A stretch of DNA of 64,000 nucleotides from contig JAHQIY010000002.1 in assembly GCA_019054805.1 (NCBI GenBank), forward strand, positions 8,680,001-8,744,000, read 5' to 3'. The stretch comes from Brachionus manjavacas (Eukaryota > Rotifera > Eurotatoria > Ploima > Brachionidae). This document shows positions 24,601 through 35,770 of this stretch, piece by piece. The position numbers and the translations under genes were made by a program. Under the pieces are notes generated by a model. That model had not been told where the DNA came from. It was given only the letters and a program-made list of their open reading frames with translations, and made no database searches. Within the stretch, counting starts at the first letter, position 1, and each line of letters starts with the position of its first letter.

Positions 24601-26012
24601 GTTTAATTAATATGAGAAGTCCAGTCAATTGCCTTGCTTTCAAAAATTACTTTGGATCAAAAGTGTCGTCGAAATCATTCTCCAGAAGACTTGCTGAGCT
24701 TGACATTTTTAATTTATAAATATTGTATTTTTTACATTTAAACTTATTGTTTTATAACTTATTTCATGACAGAAAAATTTAGTGTCAAATTTATCAATCA
24801 AGGTTTTTTTCTAAGATTTCAGCTTCTTTTAATAAAAATAGTCTCTAAGTTACAAATTTTAATTGAAAAAATTAAAAAAAAAATTTAATTTGTATAATTG
24901 TTATTTTTGGGGTATTCTATTTAACATTTGGGGTATTTTATTCAAAATTTCAGGTATTGATTTAAGTCAGCCTTTATAAACTCTAATTATTTCTGATTGT
25001 AGAGGTTAGTTTTTATTGTCCTCTACAATTCCAAGATCAATTTTCCAAGGTACAAGATACAAAATTCAATATTAAAAAAGCATAGTAAAATTTAAATAAA
25101 ATTCAAATTGATAATCCATAATATGTGACCAATTTTTGGTCAATTCTGGTCTTTGATTAAATAAAATTTTTAATTAGTTATTTTTAGATTGTCAAGATCT
25201 AATCAATAATGGTAATGGAAAAAATGGAATTTACAACATCACACTAATGAGTAAAAATGTGTCATTTAAAGTGCATTGTGAATTCGAAGATGGAATTGGT
25301 AATTTTTTTTAAGATTTTTGATCTTAAATAAAAAATTAATTTCAGGGTATACAGTTATGCAGGAAAGGAATGACGGCAGTGTCAGTTTTTTCCGCAATTG
25401 GGAATCTTATAAAATTGGATTCGGAAATCTGGATCAACTTGGCGAATTTTGGCTAGGACTGGAAAAAATATACCTTCTAACAAATCAAAATAATTATTCG
25501 TAAGATTCTACAATTTTTATTAATTGAAAAAAAAAATTATTTTTTAAAGGCTTCAAATAGTTATGTCAGATTGGAAAAATGAGATGTACGTGGCTGAATA
25601 TTCAAGATTTCGAATTGGTGACGAAAATCACAAATACAAGCTTGATCTTGGCAGCTACTTAAAAAACAAGAGCACTGTGGGAGATTCGCTGGGCGAAAAT
25701 TTCTATGGCCAAGACCACAATAACATGGCATTTAGCACCTATGACTCGGACAACGACATGAGATTTTATGACAATTGCGCTCAAATTTACCGCTCAGGCT
25801 GGTGGTTCAACGCTTGCTTTCAATCCAACCTGAACGGAATCTACTACTCATACACCGATAAGGTGAAAAATGTCTCCAAACACACTCGGTCAAACGCTGT
25901 CTTGAACGACGACCACTCTAGATTGAGATTTCTGCGCAATGGCATTCATTGGAATGCAATTGATTTGAACATGTCACTCAAAAGTACAAAAATGAGACTA
26001 AAGAGAATTTAA
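18685..26012 (+). CDS. Secreted coiled-coil fibrinogen-related (FReD) protein
   Basis: Four exons, 18685-19324, 25188-25298, 25346-25499 and 25550-26012, join in phase (phases 1, 1, 2) with GT/AG borders to give 455 codons. The ATG at 18685 is chosen because it begins a signal-peptide-like stretch ([20 protein letters not shown]). Residues ~20-190 are rich in heptad-like Leu/Ile/Asn patterns and probably form a coiled coil, then a Ser/Thr/Pro linker. The fibrinogen C-terminal domain spans about 214-455: [46 protein letters not shown], a DSDND calcium-site motif (367-371), NCAQ (Cys378), Cys391 and SNLNGIYY. Cys215-Cys244 and Cys378-Cys391 are the expected disulfide pairs. Such proteins are typically secreted lectin-like or adhesive molecules (ficolin, FREP, angiopoietin-like); the ligand here cannot be told. 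Intron 1 (5.9 kb) is full of transposons. Confidence 0.85.
20004..20264. mobile_element. AAGTC-rich hAT-like MITE in intron 1
   Basis: Ends CAGAGTTGTTTAAAAGTC and GACTTTTAAACAACTCTG are perfect inverted repeats. The interior is built of repeated CAAGTC/GACTTG words. Flanks CCAAGAAG and TCGAGAAG are an imperfect 8-bp match (6/8), consistent with a hAT-type target duplication. A relative with a better 8-bp duplication is at 56283-56523. Confidence 0.65.
21414..22303 (+). pseudogene. LINE reverse-transcriptase 3' half, frameshifted
   Basis: The frame starts at the [17 protein letters not shown] block and continues to MYANDNK, where the catalytic YADD has become YAND. After frameshifts the C-terminal signature of CR1/Jockey-type elements follows: [48 protein letters not shown], then [20 protein letters not shown] ending near 22303. 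The 5' part is missing. It lies in intron 1 of the fibrinogen-domain gene, in the gene's sense orientation. Confidence 0.8.
22874..24158 (-). mobile_element. Tc1/mariner-like transposon (dead) in intron 1
   Basis: Terminal inverted repeats of about 30 bp share TGACAACWTAAAATCGAG and SAACTTTAA at both ends, with probable TA dinucleotides at 22872-22873 and 24159-24160. The minus strand encodes a decayed transposase beginning [20 protein letters not shown] near 24013. Confidence 0.75.
22945..24013 (-). pseudogene. Tc1/mariner-like transposase pseudogene
   Basis: Reading the minus strand across several frames: N-terminal [18 protein letters not shown], a helix-turn-helix [19 protein letters not shown], then the catalytic start [18 protein letters not shown] (first Asp box), and toward the C-terminus [11 protein letters not shown] (final Glu/Asp box region) followed by [20 protein letters not shown]. 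Multiple stops and shifts separate these blocks, so the copy is inactive. The order and spacing fit a normal-length transposase of this superfamily. Confidence 0.75.
24395..24517 (+). other. Small Lys-rich open frame, doubtful
   Basis: A 40-codon ATG-initiated frame ([18 protein letters not shown]..., ending SEASLDSV) has a non-repetitive, hydrophilic composition unlike the surrounding A/T runs. It lies inside intron 1 of the fibrinogen-domain gene beside the mariner copy, and it may be debris of a further element or an unannotated exon. No domain recognised. Confidence 0.15.
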
Positions 26013-26108
26013 CGCCAATTTGTAATTAGAGCCCTAGTCAGGATTTTTTTTTCTAATAATCTTGTTATAAATTCAGGTAAATTTTGACTTCTATTTTAGT
26101 TTTTGTTT

Positions 26109-26114
26109 AATAAA
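26109..26114 (+). promoter_or_regulatory. Poly(A) signal of the fibrinogen-domain gene
   Basis: AATAAA lies 97 nt after the stop codon at 26010-26012. Confidence 0.55.
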
Positions 26115-26228
26115 GTTTTCACAAAATTATTTTTCAATTTTATTTTAAAAATTAGCAAAAAAATCCAATTCTAATATTTGTCTAATGTTTAGTTTCAATG
26201 AATGTAGTGCATCACTCTTAATAAAAAG

Positions 26229-26234
26229 TTTATT
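26229..26234 (-). promoter_or_regulatory. Poly(A) signal of GBA2-like copy A
   Basis: TTTATT on the plus strand (AATAAA on the minus) lies about 52 nt beyond the stop of copy A. The two convergent genes end only 273 bp apart, with their poly(A) signals facing each other. Confidence 0.5.
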
Positions 26235-26285
26235 TTGTTGGTTAAAATTTTAAAATGCGCTTAAAATATAAATTATATCTAAAAT

Positions 26286-29200
26286 TTATTTGTTATTTTT
26301 CTGTTGTAGAGCGTAGTGTACCGACCAGATGCAGAGCGCTCTCATGTAGCCTAAACTTCGGTAAACATTAGGCATCATGAGAGCCTCAGGAGTTTGAAAA
26401 GCCAATCCGAGCTTATTGTATAATAAATTATACATTCCTTCAAGAGTTTTCCACGCTTTGTCGTTCATTCCCTTGACAAAAAAATATTAAATTCTAAATT
26501 GACTAATAATTATATCTTCAAAGACAATTTTACGCATTTTACTTAAAAAATAAGGAATATAAATTATTCTTAGAAACACAAGATTTACTCTGATTTAATT
26601 CACAAAGAATTTTATCTAATAATTTTAAATCTTTGGAATACTAAAAGTTCATTTTAATTTTTTTAAGTTTCCAAGTTAATCAACAAGGTAGTGCCTGTGT
26701 CTACCCTCAATTTTCTTTTAAATCAAAATAAAAATAAATAAGAAACATTATTTTTATATTCAGTATATTTTTTTAACATATTTTGACTAATTATGATACT
26801 TAATATTATCAAAAAAGTATATTTTTAAAGGAGTTTTTAGGACCCTTCTAGTACATAACGAAAAAAAAAAATTCGGTGTTTGAGTGTTAAATGCCTTAGC
26901 TGGTTTATTTATAATAAGTAAAAATTGAGAGAAATTTTATTTCAATTTATTGACAAATCTTTTTTTAATTTTTTCCTTAAATTGGATTGTTAATTATTGA
27001 ATCATTGTTTGTATTAAAATTAAAGAATTTAACACCATTAATTGTCTTTCATCTATTTTAATAAATCTAGAAATATAATTTGCAATAAATTTATTTTTGA
27101 AATTAATAAATTTTATAGTCGTAATAATTTAATAGATAGATTATTAAATTAATTCTTTTGCTTTAAATTTAAAAAAAAATACTTCAATTTAAATTTTCAA
27201 TGAAAAATTTGCTCAAAAATTATTTTAAAAAAAACCCTCAATTTTAAGTAAAATTTAGGAATTTTCAATAATCAGATGAAAAAATTCGAAAAATAAACAC
27301 TGAGGGACACGATTAAAGATTTTTAAGTCGATTAAAATGGAACAAATAAGATAATAACTAAAAGTCTTAAATCGAAAAATATTAAATTTTAAATTTAAGT
27401 CAAAATAAATTAGAATTTTTTTTGTTTTTTATTAAATAAATTCACTTAAAAAGAATATGAAAATTATGTGAATTGTTTCAAAAATCATGTTTCAATATTT
27501 ACATTGAAAAAGAAATTTAAACAAATAATTTTATTTTTTCTGAATAAAAAATTTCAATACTTATACAGTGCTGCTACGATACCTTGATTTCATCATATTT
27601 TACGTAAATTATGGTAAATTTACGATATTTTACCATATTTACCGTAAAATATAGTAATCTAAAAAAGGGTATTTTTCGTAAATTTCCAAAATTTCTCGAA
27701 AAAAAACCGATTTTCTTGAAAATTTTTTTTTTTGAAAAAGGAAAAAAAAAAATTTAATTGAATTTTGTGACAAAATTGACGTAAATTTCGGTAGAAAAAG
27801 GTAAAAAATGGTAAAAATTCAACAGAAAAGGAAAATTTATTCAACAGAAAAGGAAATGAAATATTATTTCATTCAATTTTTTTTCTAAACAAATTATGAA
27901 AATTAATATTTAAACATTATTTACAAAAAAAATTTTATTTTCTAGATTTTTTTGCTTTTAAGCTGTTAGCTGCCTTGTCCCAAGCTTCTTTGAATGTTGA
28001 TCCTTTTGGGATAAATTTTACAAGCCCAGCTTTTTAAAAAAATTTATATCTAACTTTTGATTTCATTTAAAGCATATTATTTAACTTTTGATATTAAGCA
28101 TTTCAAAAAACTTTGACAGTTGAAAAATGTAAGAAATATATAAATCATCTTAAATATGTAAAAAATATTAAAAAATTTTATTATTTTAATTTTTTAATAA
28201 AACATTTCTAGGTTGTTGAGATTGAAAGTGAAAGAAACGGTGACTGGTCAGACCATTAAATTCTGATTGTTTTTTCTTTATTATATAGAACTCTTTATAA
28301 ATGATTTTTGATAATTTTTGTATATAAGAAAATAATTTAACATTTTCGTACTTAATATTTTCAAATACTGATTTGGGAAAACATATAATGACAAATAAAT
28401 ATTAATTTTCATAATTTGTTTAATTGAATGAAATAATAAAAAATCCATTTTTCCTTTTCTGTTGAATTTTTACCATTTTTTACCTTTTTTTACAAGAATT
28501 TACTGAAATTTACGTTAATTTTTGTCAAAAATTTTTTTTTTGTTTTCCTTTTTCAAAAATTCAAAAAAAAAATTTTTTTCATGAAAATCGGTATTTTTCG
28601 AGAAATTTTGGAAATTTTTTTTTTCACTTAATTTTACACTAATTAAATAAGTAAAAATCTTTACTTTTTTTAAACTTTTGAAACAAGTCAAAGTCAAGAC
28701 TTGTTATTTTTAAAAAATATATTTTCAAGTCCAAGTCATTCTTTGACTTGTTAAAACTTTTTTTTCTTGACTTATATACAAGTCTGCTTATTTTTTCAAG
28801 TTTGGTTAAAAGTTTTTTTTCTCTTTTACTTTTTTGAAATTACGTTGTTTCATTAAAACTCAATACTAAAGCATGTTAAAATTTGAAATATAACTACGCA
28901 AATATTTTTAGAGATGTAAAATAGAAAAAAAAACTTTCCAAATACATAAATTTATCTTTCATTTTTTTAATAAATTAAAAAAAATTTCCTTTGAAAAAAA
29001 AGTTTTACCTCAAAAATCATTAGAGAAGCCAAAGCACATGTTGTTCCGACCCACATTTCTTCTGACTGCATACTCGTTATATCTACAGAGCCATTCGGCC
29101 TCATTCCATTAACAGAACCTGCTTTGCCATTCGCGTATTTTAGAACATTATATTCATAAATAGTATCCAGACAGCTTTTAATTTTATCTTTTTCAAAAAC

Positions 29201-32200
29201 CTCAATAAAATCGCAGTTAGTAAAATTTAAAAATATAAAAAAAAAACTACCTCATTTTCAAATCCAGAGCACCTCAAATACCAATGGCCACAGCACATGT
29301 CTGTCATAATGCTGTCATTGTAATCACTATTGCTGCAGTCGTATTTATAGTACTTTCCATTCCACAATTTTTTGTCATAAGCTTCTTTGGCTCTCTTCAA
29401 TGTAGGCTCATATTTTTGCAAAGTTTCTCTGTCACCAAGTAGATTGGCTATTTTGCAGACACACGAAAGCGTAGCTACGTGCAGTCCACCGCAGTAGGCG
29501 CTGGCGCCAGTCACCGACCAGGCGTCATAGGTTTGATCAGGCAGGCCTTCGCTGTCAATCAAACCATCGCCGTCATGGTCCTGCGATTGAACCGTAATCA
29601 TCAACAGCTTGATGTACGGCCACATGTACTCCAAATACTCGTGGTCTTTTAGGTAGAAATAATCTCTGTAGACAGTGAGAATAAATTTTAGATTCAAATC
29701 TTTCCAGTCTCTTGTATCATGAGAATTGTATGCGTTTAGAACCGACCAGGGCTCTCTGTACGGATCGCCGATGTCGTGAGGTAGACTGTTTTTGGATTTT
29801 TGTTTTGCATATTTTCCGTCTATTAAAAATTTGACATCATTTTTGCTCTCCATTGGAATGGTGTCGGCGAATTCGTACTGCAAGCTTAGTTGAAGTTTTG
29901 GCCACAATTGGAGCAGAGCAAAGTTGGCATTGAAATGAACGTCATAAGTGTTGTACATGCGGTACTCTTGACCCTCAAGATAAGCAAACCGGCCATACTC
30001 TCTGACCACTTGGTGCCTGCAGTTTGGATCATTTTTGATGTCGAACCAAACAGTGCCACCGTCTGAAATAAAGTAGAGCTCGTTGAAAAGAACTATTTTG
30101 TACCATTTGGGCAGAGATTGGTCTTCAATGATCGGTTGGCGGAATTCGGATAGCTCTTTTTCCCATGCTTTGCGCGAATTAAGTGAATAGCAAGCGATTT
30201 CCTTGGCGCAGTCTGGGTTCTCGTCAGAAAAATGTCTTGTGTAAAATCTGAAAAAAATTTAAATTTTTTTTTTTCTAAATAGATAAAAATAACAAATAAA
30301 TTGACTTTTTATATGTTTTTTGATTGTTGACAAAGGATACATTTGGCATGTTCCAGACAAGTGCGAATTCAATACGGCCTTTGGAATGAGCAGGTACTTT
30401 TATTTGAACACAAACAGCAATGGCCAATTTATTTCTCAGAGCTTTTTTCTTGTCAACTTTTTGAGGATTTAAATAAAAAGCTAAAATTTATATTCAACTC
30501 AAGTTACATTCAGTGTTGTCAAGATTTCCGTCGCTAATCAAATCGGTCCATAAGTTTGAGCCGGAATTTTCGTCATGTGAATAAAATTGACAATTGTAGG
30601 TGATATGTGCATTTTCCTTAAAGATTAAAAATTAATTATTTAAATTATTTTTGTTGCAGTCAAATTCAAATAATTTAAATTATGAAGAAAAAAAATTACA
30701 GTAAAAAAACACAATCTCTTTTAAAGGTTTCTTCACTCAATTTATTAATTTTTTTTAAACAATTACAAAAAATACAAATATAAATATTTTCTCTTTAAAA
30801 AAGTTTTTATTTGAAAATTTGAATACAATGATAGCTAAATTTTTATCAATTTAATGAAAAATTTAGATTCATATTTTATTTTTAAAATTTTATCATATTA
30901 TGTATTTTTCTTGTTTTTTATTATTAATTATTTGTAATTTTTTATTTTTATTTTTTTCATAGTGGGTTTCATGATAAAATTATTATGGAGCCATAAATTT
31001 AAAAAGTTAACTGGTAAACTAATACCAGATAGACGATTGTCTTATTTAACTTTTGTTCACATTTAATAAATAAAATAATCAAAAATAAAGAAAGTTTTTG
31101 GCGAAATTTTCAACCACTGTTTGAACAAAATTGTCAAAAACATTTTAAGCTTGAGGAATTATTTTTGTTGTATACAGAAAATTTTTTTAATAAACTGAAG
31201 TTTAGTTATCTTTCTCCAAAAAGCTTATATTTTTTGTAGTAGAAAAAATGAATTTTTTAAAAATATTTTTTTAGTAGAAAAAATATTTTTGATTAAAGAT
31301 TATTTTTTTTTTCTACTTGATGAAAATAGAAATTCTATAGAAAAAAAAATATTTTTTCTACTACAAGAAATATAAGCCTTTCCAAAATTTATCAATAAAT
31401 TTATTTTTGATCTAAAAATTTAATCAAATTTTCATTTATTTAATTTAGACTATTGAAGCTTTTCGATCTAAAATATAAAATAAAATTCAAACTAAATAGT
31501 TTTGAAATTTTATTTTATTTTTTCAATTTTTTTTAAATAAATTAAAATGAATCATTGAACAGTCCCAATCAAATAGATGAGAATCGTTGTTTAATTTTGA
31601 ATTTAATAAGATCTTAATTTTACAATTAATTTAGAACAAAAAGTGTATCATTCAAAAGCAAATAGCCAAAGCTACAAATTGACTTGTGAAAAATTCATCT
31701 TGTGAAAAATTCAAAGTAGGTAACTTTACTTTTAATAATTTTTTATTTTAAATTGACCCAAAAATCAAGTAATTTTTAAGTCAAAATTAATACTTTATTT
31801 ATGCCGTTCTATGTAATTATTATGGCGGATTAAGTTAAGTCTTTCAAGTCTAATGGCTTGACTTGCAAAAAGAGTCTTTTATTTTTGAAAACTAAGATAA
31901 AATTTCACACAAACTGTTGAAATTTCATCATTTTTTATTTTTATAAAATGACAGCTTTTTATCTTTTTGAAATTTCGGACAACCAAATTTGGACAGTCAT
32001 TAAAGGCTTCATAATGAATAGCAATAAAGTGTGTGGAATGGAATTTTACTATTTTGTTTTCATTTTAAAACTTAAATAAAAATTTAAATTATGTTTAAAT
32101 CTTACTTGGATTTAAAATACTATTTTGAATGCTTATTTTAAATTAGAATTTTGTTTTTTTTTAAAGTAAAATCAATAGGTTATTTTTATTTTTATTCAGT

Positions 32201-35200
32201 TTTATTTTTTACCTCAATCAAGATTAGTTGGCAACGTTTTGATCATATGATCAAAACTAAACAGATTAAAATCATTATAGAAATGATGAAAAAATCTTTT
32301 AATTCTTCATGGCTTTAAATAGAATTTAAATAAATTAAAAAATATTAGAGCGAAACAAAGTTTAATTTTGTATTGCAAAATTTTAAAATATTGATTTAGA
32401 TCTTATTTTACTTCAGATAAAAATCCATATGATCTTCTTCTTAATTAAATATTAAATAAATCATGTTTAATAAAGTTTGAAAATTCAATATTTAAAAAAT
32501 TGATAAAAAACACCTTTTTTTTTAAATAAAATAACAAAAAATTCTGATTTAAAATTTACATTTGATCATAAACTTTAATTTGCCAAATTAGTTGTGTGAA
32601 AACAACATGCATGGTCTCGCATGCCTAATGTTTATGTGTTGTAAAATCACATTACAAAACTGATTTTACGTTAATTAATTTTTTAGATTATTTATTACTT
32701 ATAAATTAAAAATAATTTATTCCTCATATAATTCTACTAAAATTAGCACATAATTGAAGAATTTTTTTTTGTTTTACGGCAAAATTTGTAATTTTACATA
32801 AATTTACGTAAATAAAAGACAAGTGTCGTAGCAATACTGTACATAGTTGTGGGATACTCCAGAGGCAACTACTGCACATAAATATAACAATGTTTTACCC
32901 GTTGCTTCACTGCCGCTATAATTCTGATAATTTTTATGCTTTATTGAAAAATTCTTATTAAAAATTGATATTAAAAAATTTAAATCATTAAATTAAATGT
33001 CTGTATAAACACCATTTCTTGAAAGAAAAACTCAATTGATTTTTTTTTTCTACAGTTTTTTTGATTATTATTATTTATTTCAGTGAACGCCTTTAAGGCG
33101 ATGTTAAAAAATATTAAAAAAGAACAAATGAGATAAACAGTTTTAAAGAGATTAAAGATAAATATTTGAAATCATACTAAATGATTATTGTAAAAAATGT
33201 TAATTAAACTAGTTTGGTTAAATATTATTCAAAATTTCTTTTATTTATTTTTTTCTTCGATCCAGGAGGCAGAGTAACAAATCAAACTTTGGAGGACAAC
33301 CAGTTCACCGATGGATTTTCTTTCTTTTCTTAATACTTTTTATGATGATTTCTGTATTAATTTTATTTTTAGATTAGTGTTGGGGGCCGGTCGAGAGGCC
33401 ATGTGGCCGGCCAGAAAAAAAAATTGGCCGAGACCGTGGCCAGCAGTGCAGGCGGCCAAATAAAAAACCGACCGTGAAGTGGCCGGCCAACTGAAAGGCC
33501 GTTAAACGGCCGACCGTGTGCAGACCGGCCGGCCACAAAACGGTCCAAAAAAAAAATTTTACGTAGATGATTAAAAAAATTTTAAGACATTAAAATTTGC
33601 ATTTATTATTTATCAAATATTCTGAAGAAGGTAATTTTTAATTATTACCTCAAATTTTTAAAAAAATAACTAAAATTCCGAATACAAAAATAATATATAT
33701 AATTTAAGGATTTCTGAAAAATATCGGAAAAATTTGAGGTAATAATTAAAAATTACCTTCTTCAGAATATTTGATAAATAATAAATGCAAATTTTAATGT
33801 CTTAAAATTTTTTTAATCATCTACGTAAATTTTTTTTTTGGACCGTTTTGTGGCCGGCCGGTCTGCACACGGTCTTCTAAAATTTGGCCGTCCATTTCAC
33901 GGTCGGTCTGTCTGGTGGCCGGCCCTGAAAAGGTCGGCCTTTTTAAGAACGGTCCACAGACGGCCGGCCAATTCACGGACGGTCAAAAATGCGGCCTTTA
34001 AATTCACGGCCAAAATAGGCCGTTTATAGTGGCCGGCCAACTGGCCGTTCAAGTCCGGCCGTAGACCGGCCGGCATAAGTTGGCCGCCCCCCAACACTAT
34101 TTTAGATTGTTAAAAAATTTGTTTATACTATATGGAATATTGCAAATTGGATGTATAAAGCATTCATTATTTTTCAATCATGTAGTATTTTCCTTATCAG
34201 AACTCATGTGAACTCATGCTTAAATTAATTATAGAATTGTTAAATAAATATTACGTCTCAAATTTTTACTACTAATAAAATAAAATTAAAACCTTTTGCA
34301 AATAAAACAAACTATCTATTTGATGATCTGCTACTAAAAAAATATATCTTTTCAGCCCTCTTATTTGTAAATTTTTGATTAAATATAGAAAAGATTAATT
34401 AAATAAATTCTTTTCTTTTTCTTTTTATTAAAAAAGCAGGTATTTTCCATTTACCTGCTTTTTTAATAAGAAACTTGTTTAGGATGTTTTTGAATTAAAA
34501 ATTTAGAAAATTTTAAAAACACTATAATTAAATATTAAAGTTAGTATTTGTAAGTATATGTATGAGATTTTACTTTTTTCGCACATCTGAATTTTTAATA
34601 TTAAGAAATCTTAAAGACTTTTTACAAAGCTTTTAAGTCAAGCGCAAGCGAAGATGCCAAAAAAAAAGCTTTACTTGGTCGCCTCAGGACAGGCATTATA
34701 CCGAAAATCCAAAAAAAAAATAATTTTAAGCATAGTTTTTGCTATCTTATAAAATCAAGTAAAATCATTTGACATGTCTATCTTTCAAAAGTAAATTCGA
34801 TTTTTTTCAAAATTTTTCTCAATTTTTCTCCTTTTTTTTTTATTTTTTTTCTCAAAAAGTCTCAAAATCAAAAATAAAATTTAACTTTTAAAATGATATA
34901 AAATTTAAAATGACTTACTGATTTTTTAGCTGCTATACAATATTCCAAAGGCATGCCTCTGAGCTTTTGCTTGATCACACATCCACCAATGTTCGTATTG
35001 TAATTGGTGTAGTTGTCGAACGACTGACTACTCACATCGGTCAATTCAAATTTATCACTTGATGAGCCAGCTTGCCAAGTGAACATCAACGACAGCTCGA
35101 TGTCCTCGGCGTTCCTGTTGTCCACAGTCCAATTGAACAAAGTAACTGGAAGTGATGAGTCCTTGTAGTTGTGTGGTATTACAGGACTAATTTGGTGACA

Positions 35201-35770
35201 TGTCAAGCGGACATGCTGACCGGGCAAATTGTACACAGTCCACGATTCTGGATACAAAGCGTAATAGGTTGCGTTGTCGCCACAAAAAGCCATGTTCCAG
35301 CTCTTAAACCCGTTCTGCTTTATTCTCTTGGTGCACAAGGCTTGCTGGTAAACGGTGTGCTTTTTTTTCCTCAAGCAAACAGTGAACATGTTGGCCTCGC
35401 ATGTCTCGTGTTCATAGATGCCCGGCACCAACTGGTACCGGGTAAATTCTCCTGTGAACGATCGGCCAATAGTGCCCGTGCCAATTCCACCCATTGGCAC
35501 TCCATATATCTGCTTTACTTTAATAGGATCAAAAAAGTCCATGTGTGGCTGAACATTCTTCTTTTTACACTCTCGATGATACTTCATGTATCTTTATAGA
35601 CAAAAATATATATTTTTTTATTTATTTTTTTTTGTAATAAAATACCTTATCGATAAAGGAATAAAAGCAATGGCCTGTTTTATCCTAGGCATCACGAATG
35701 CTTGAAGCTTTATGTCATACTCATAGCTAAGCTTAAGCGTCCAACAATACTCTTCCAGATGCTTCTTCAT
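26286..35770 (-). CDS. Non-lysosomal glucosylceramidase (GBA2-like, GH116), copy A
   Basis: Seven exons on the minus strand: 35770-35646, 35591-34919, 30616-30508, 30480-30306, 30247-29251, 29200-29009 and 26471-26286. All have GT/AG borders and matching phases and sum to 2457 nt (818 codons plus stop), close to vertebrate GBA2. The family hydrolyses glucosylceramide to glucose and ceramide at cytosolic membrane faces. The N-terminal beta domain shows IYGVPMGGIGTGTIGRSFTG and RYQLVPGIYE. The catalytic (alpha/alpha)6 domain shows YGRFAYLEGQEYRMYNTYDV, DWKDLNLKF, DHDGDGLIDSEGLPDQTYD and LGLAFQTPEA. Glu452 and Asp602 match the family nucleophile and acid/base, and their 150-residue spacing equals that in human GBA2 (E527, D677). 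The start is the only Met upstream of the conserved region; a splice-acceptor-like AAG directly precedes it, so an upstream exon or trans-spliced leader is possible. Intron 2 (4.3 kb) and intron 6 (2.5 kb) carry transposons. Confidence 0.9.
27675..28620. repeat. Foldback element, ~240-bp arms, in intron 6 of copy A
   Basis: The left arm (about 27675-27915) and right arm (about 28385-28620) are inverted copies. Shared words include CAACAGAAAAGGAAA, AAATTTCCAAAATTTCTCGA and AAATTATGAAAATTAATATT. Just outside the left arm are TTTACGTAAA-type words, including ATATTTTACGTAAATTATGG, linking it to the element at 37669-39470. Nothing coding was found in the 470-bp centre; the frames within the arms are low-complexity. 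Confidence 0.6.
28640..28800. repeat. AAGTC-rich repeat fragment
   Basis: Clustered CAAGTC/GACTTG words and a right end TACAAGTCTG match the end structure of the MITE at 56283-56523. The left terminus is not clear, so this is likely a partial or decayed copy. Confidence 0.35.
29229..29710 (-). repeat. Near-identical patch shared with 44940-45419
   Basis: This ~480-bp segment of exon 5 of copy A (with a few bases of intron 5) differs from the corresponding part of copy B at only about four positions that I can see. Sequence on the exon side (29711 onward) immediately drops to clearly divergent paralogous sequence. It encodes the catalytic-domain stretch from DWKDLNLKFILTVYRDYFYL to FENE, including the acid/base Asp. 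Confidence 0.8.
30620..33366. other. Intron 2 of copy A, proximal part
   Basis: AT-rich intron sequence. A 165-bp inverted repeat lies at 31219-31383. Around 31800-31890 are AAGTC words of the MITE family. Near 32760-32850 an ACGTAAATTTATG-rich piece ends in GTGTCGTAGCAATACTGTA. Its reverse complement resembles the sequence at 27567 (TACAGTGCTGCTACGATACC), so these may be two ends of one TTTACGTAAA-type family. No coding exon was seen between 30617 and 34918. Confidence 0.5.
31219..31383. repeat. Short palindromic hairpin element
   Basis: AAGCTTATATTTTTTGTAGT followed by AGAAAAAAT pairs with ATTTTTTCTACTACAAGAAA followed by TATAAGCCTT. The arms are about 35-40 bp with an A/T-rich centre. It may be a MITE; no target duplication was determined. 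Confidence 0.45.
33375..34099. mobile_element. GGCC-rich palindromic hAT-type element with 8-bp TSD
   Basis: Terminal inverted repeats TAGTGTTGGGGGCCGG (left) and GGCCGCCCCCCAACACTA (right) are flanked by a perfect 8-bp direct repeat TTTTAGAT (33367-33374 and 34100-34107), the hAT hallmark. The centre (about 33540-33850) is an almost perfect palindrome with arms of ~120 bp around AATATTCTGAAGAAGGTAA. The outer parts are studded with GGCCGGCC/CGGCCG words, making local GC far above the surroundings. No transposase is present: the two frames over 33838-34097 are by-products of the GC repeats. It lies in intron 2 of GBA2-like copy A. Confidence 0.9.
34427..34467. repeat. Perfect 16-bp hairpin in intron 2 of copy A
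   Basis: ATTAAAAAAGCAGGTA and TACCTGCTTTTTTAAT flank a 9-nt loop. It sits just outside the patch shared with copy B and appears to be absent at the equivalent place in copy B (around 50170). Function unknown. Confidence 0.45.
34480..35510 (-). repeat. Near-identical ~1.03-kb patch shared with 50186-51207
   Basis: It covers most of exon 2 of copy A plus about 430 bp of intron 2. Intron sequence is as conserved as exon sequence. I count only a handful of substitutions (for example one changing Thr to Ser and one changing Cys to Trp) plus homopolymer length changes. Beyond 35510 the exon abruptly becomes divergent. Confidence 0.85.

Noticed and set aside
33838-34097. Two overlapping Arg/Gly-rich frames on opposite strands
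   Set aside because: Both lie inside the GGCC-rich arm of the hAT palindrome and reflect its base composition.
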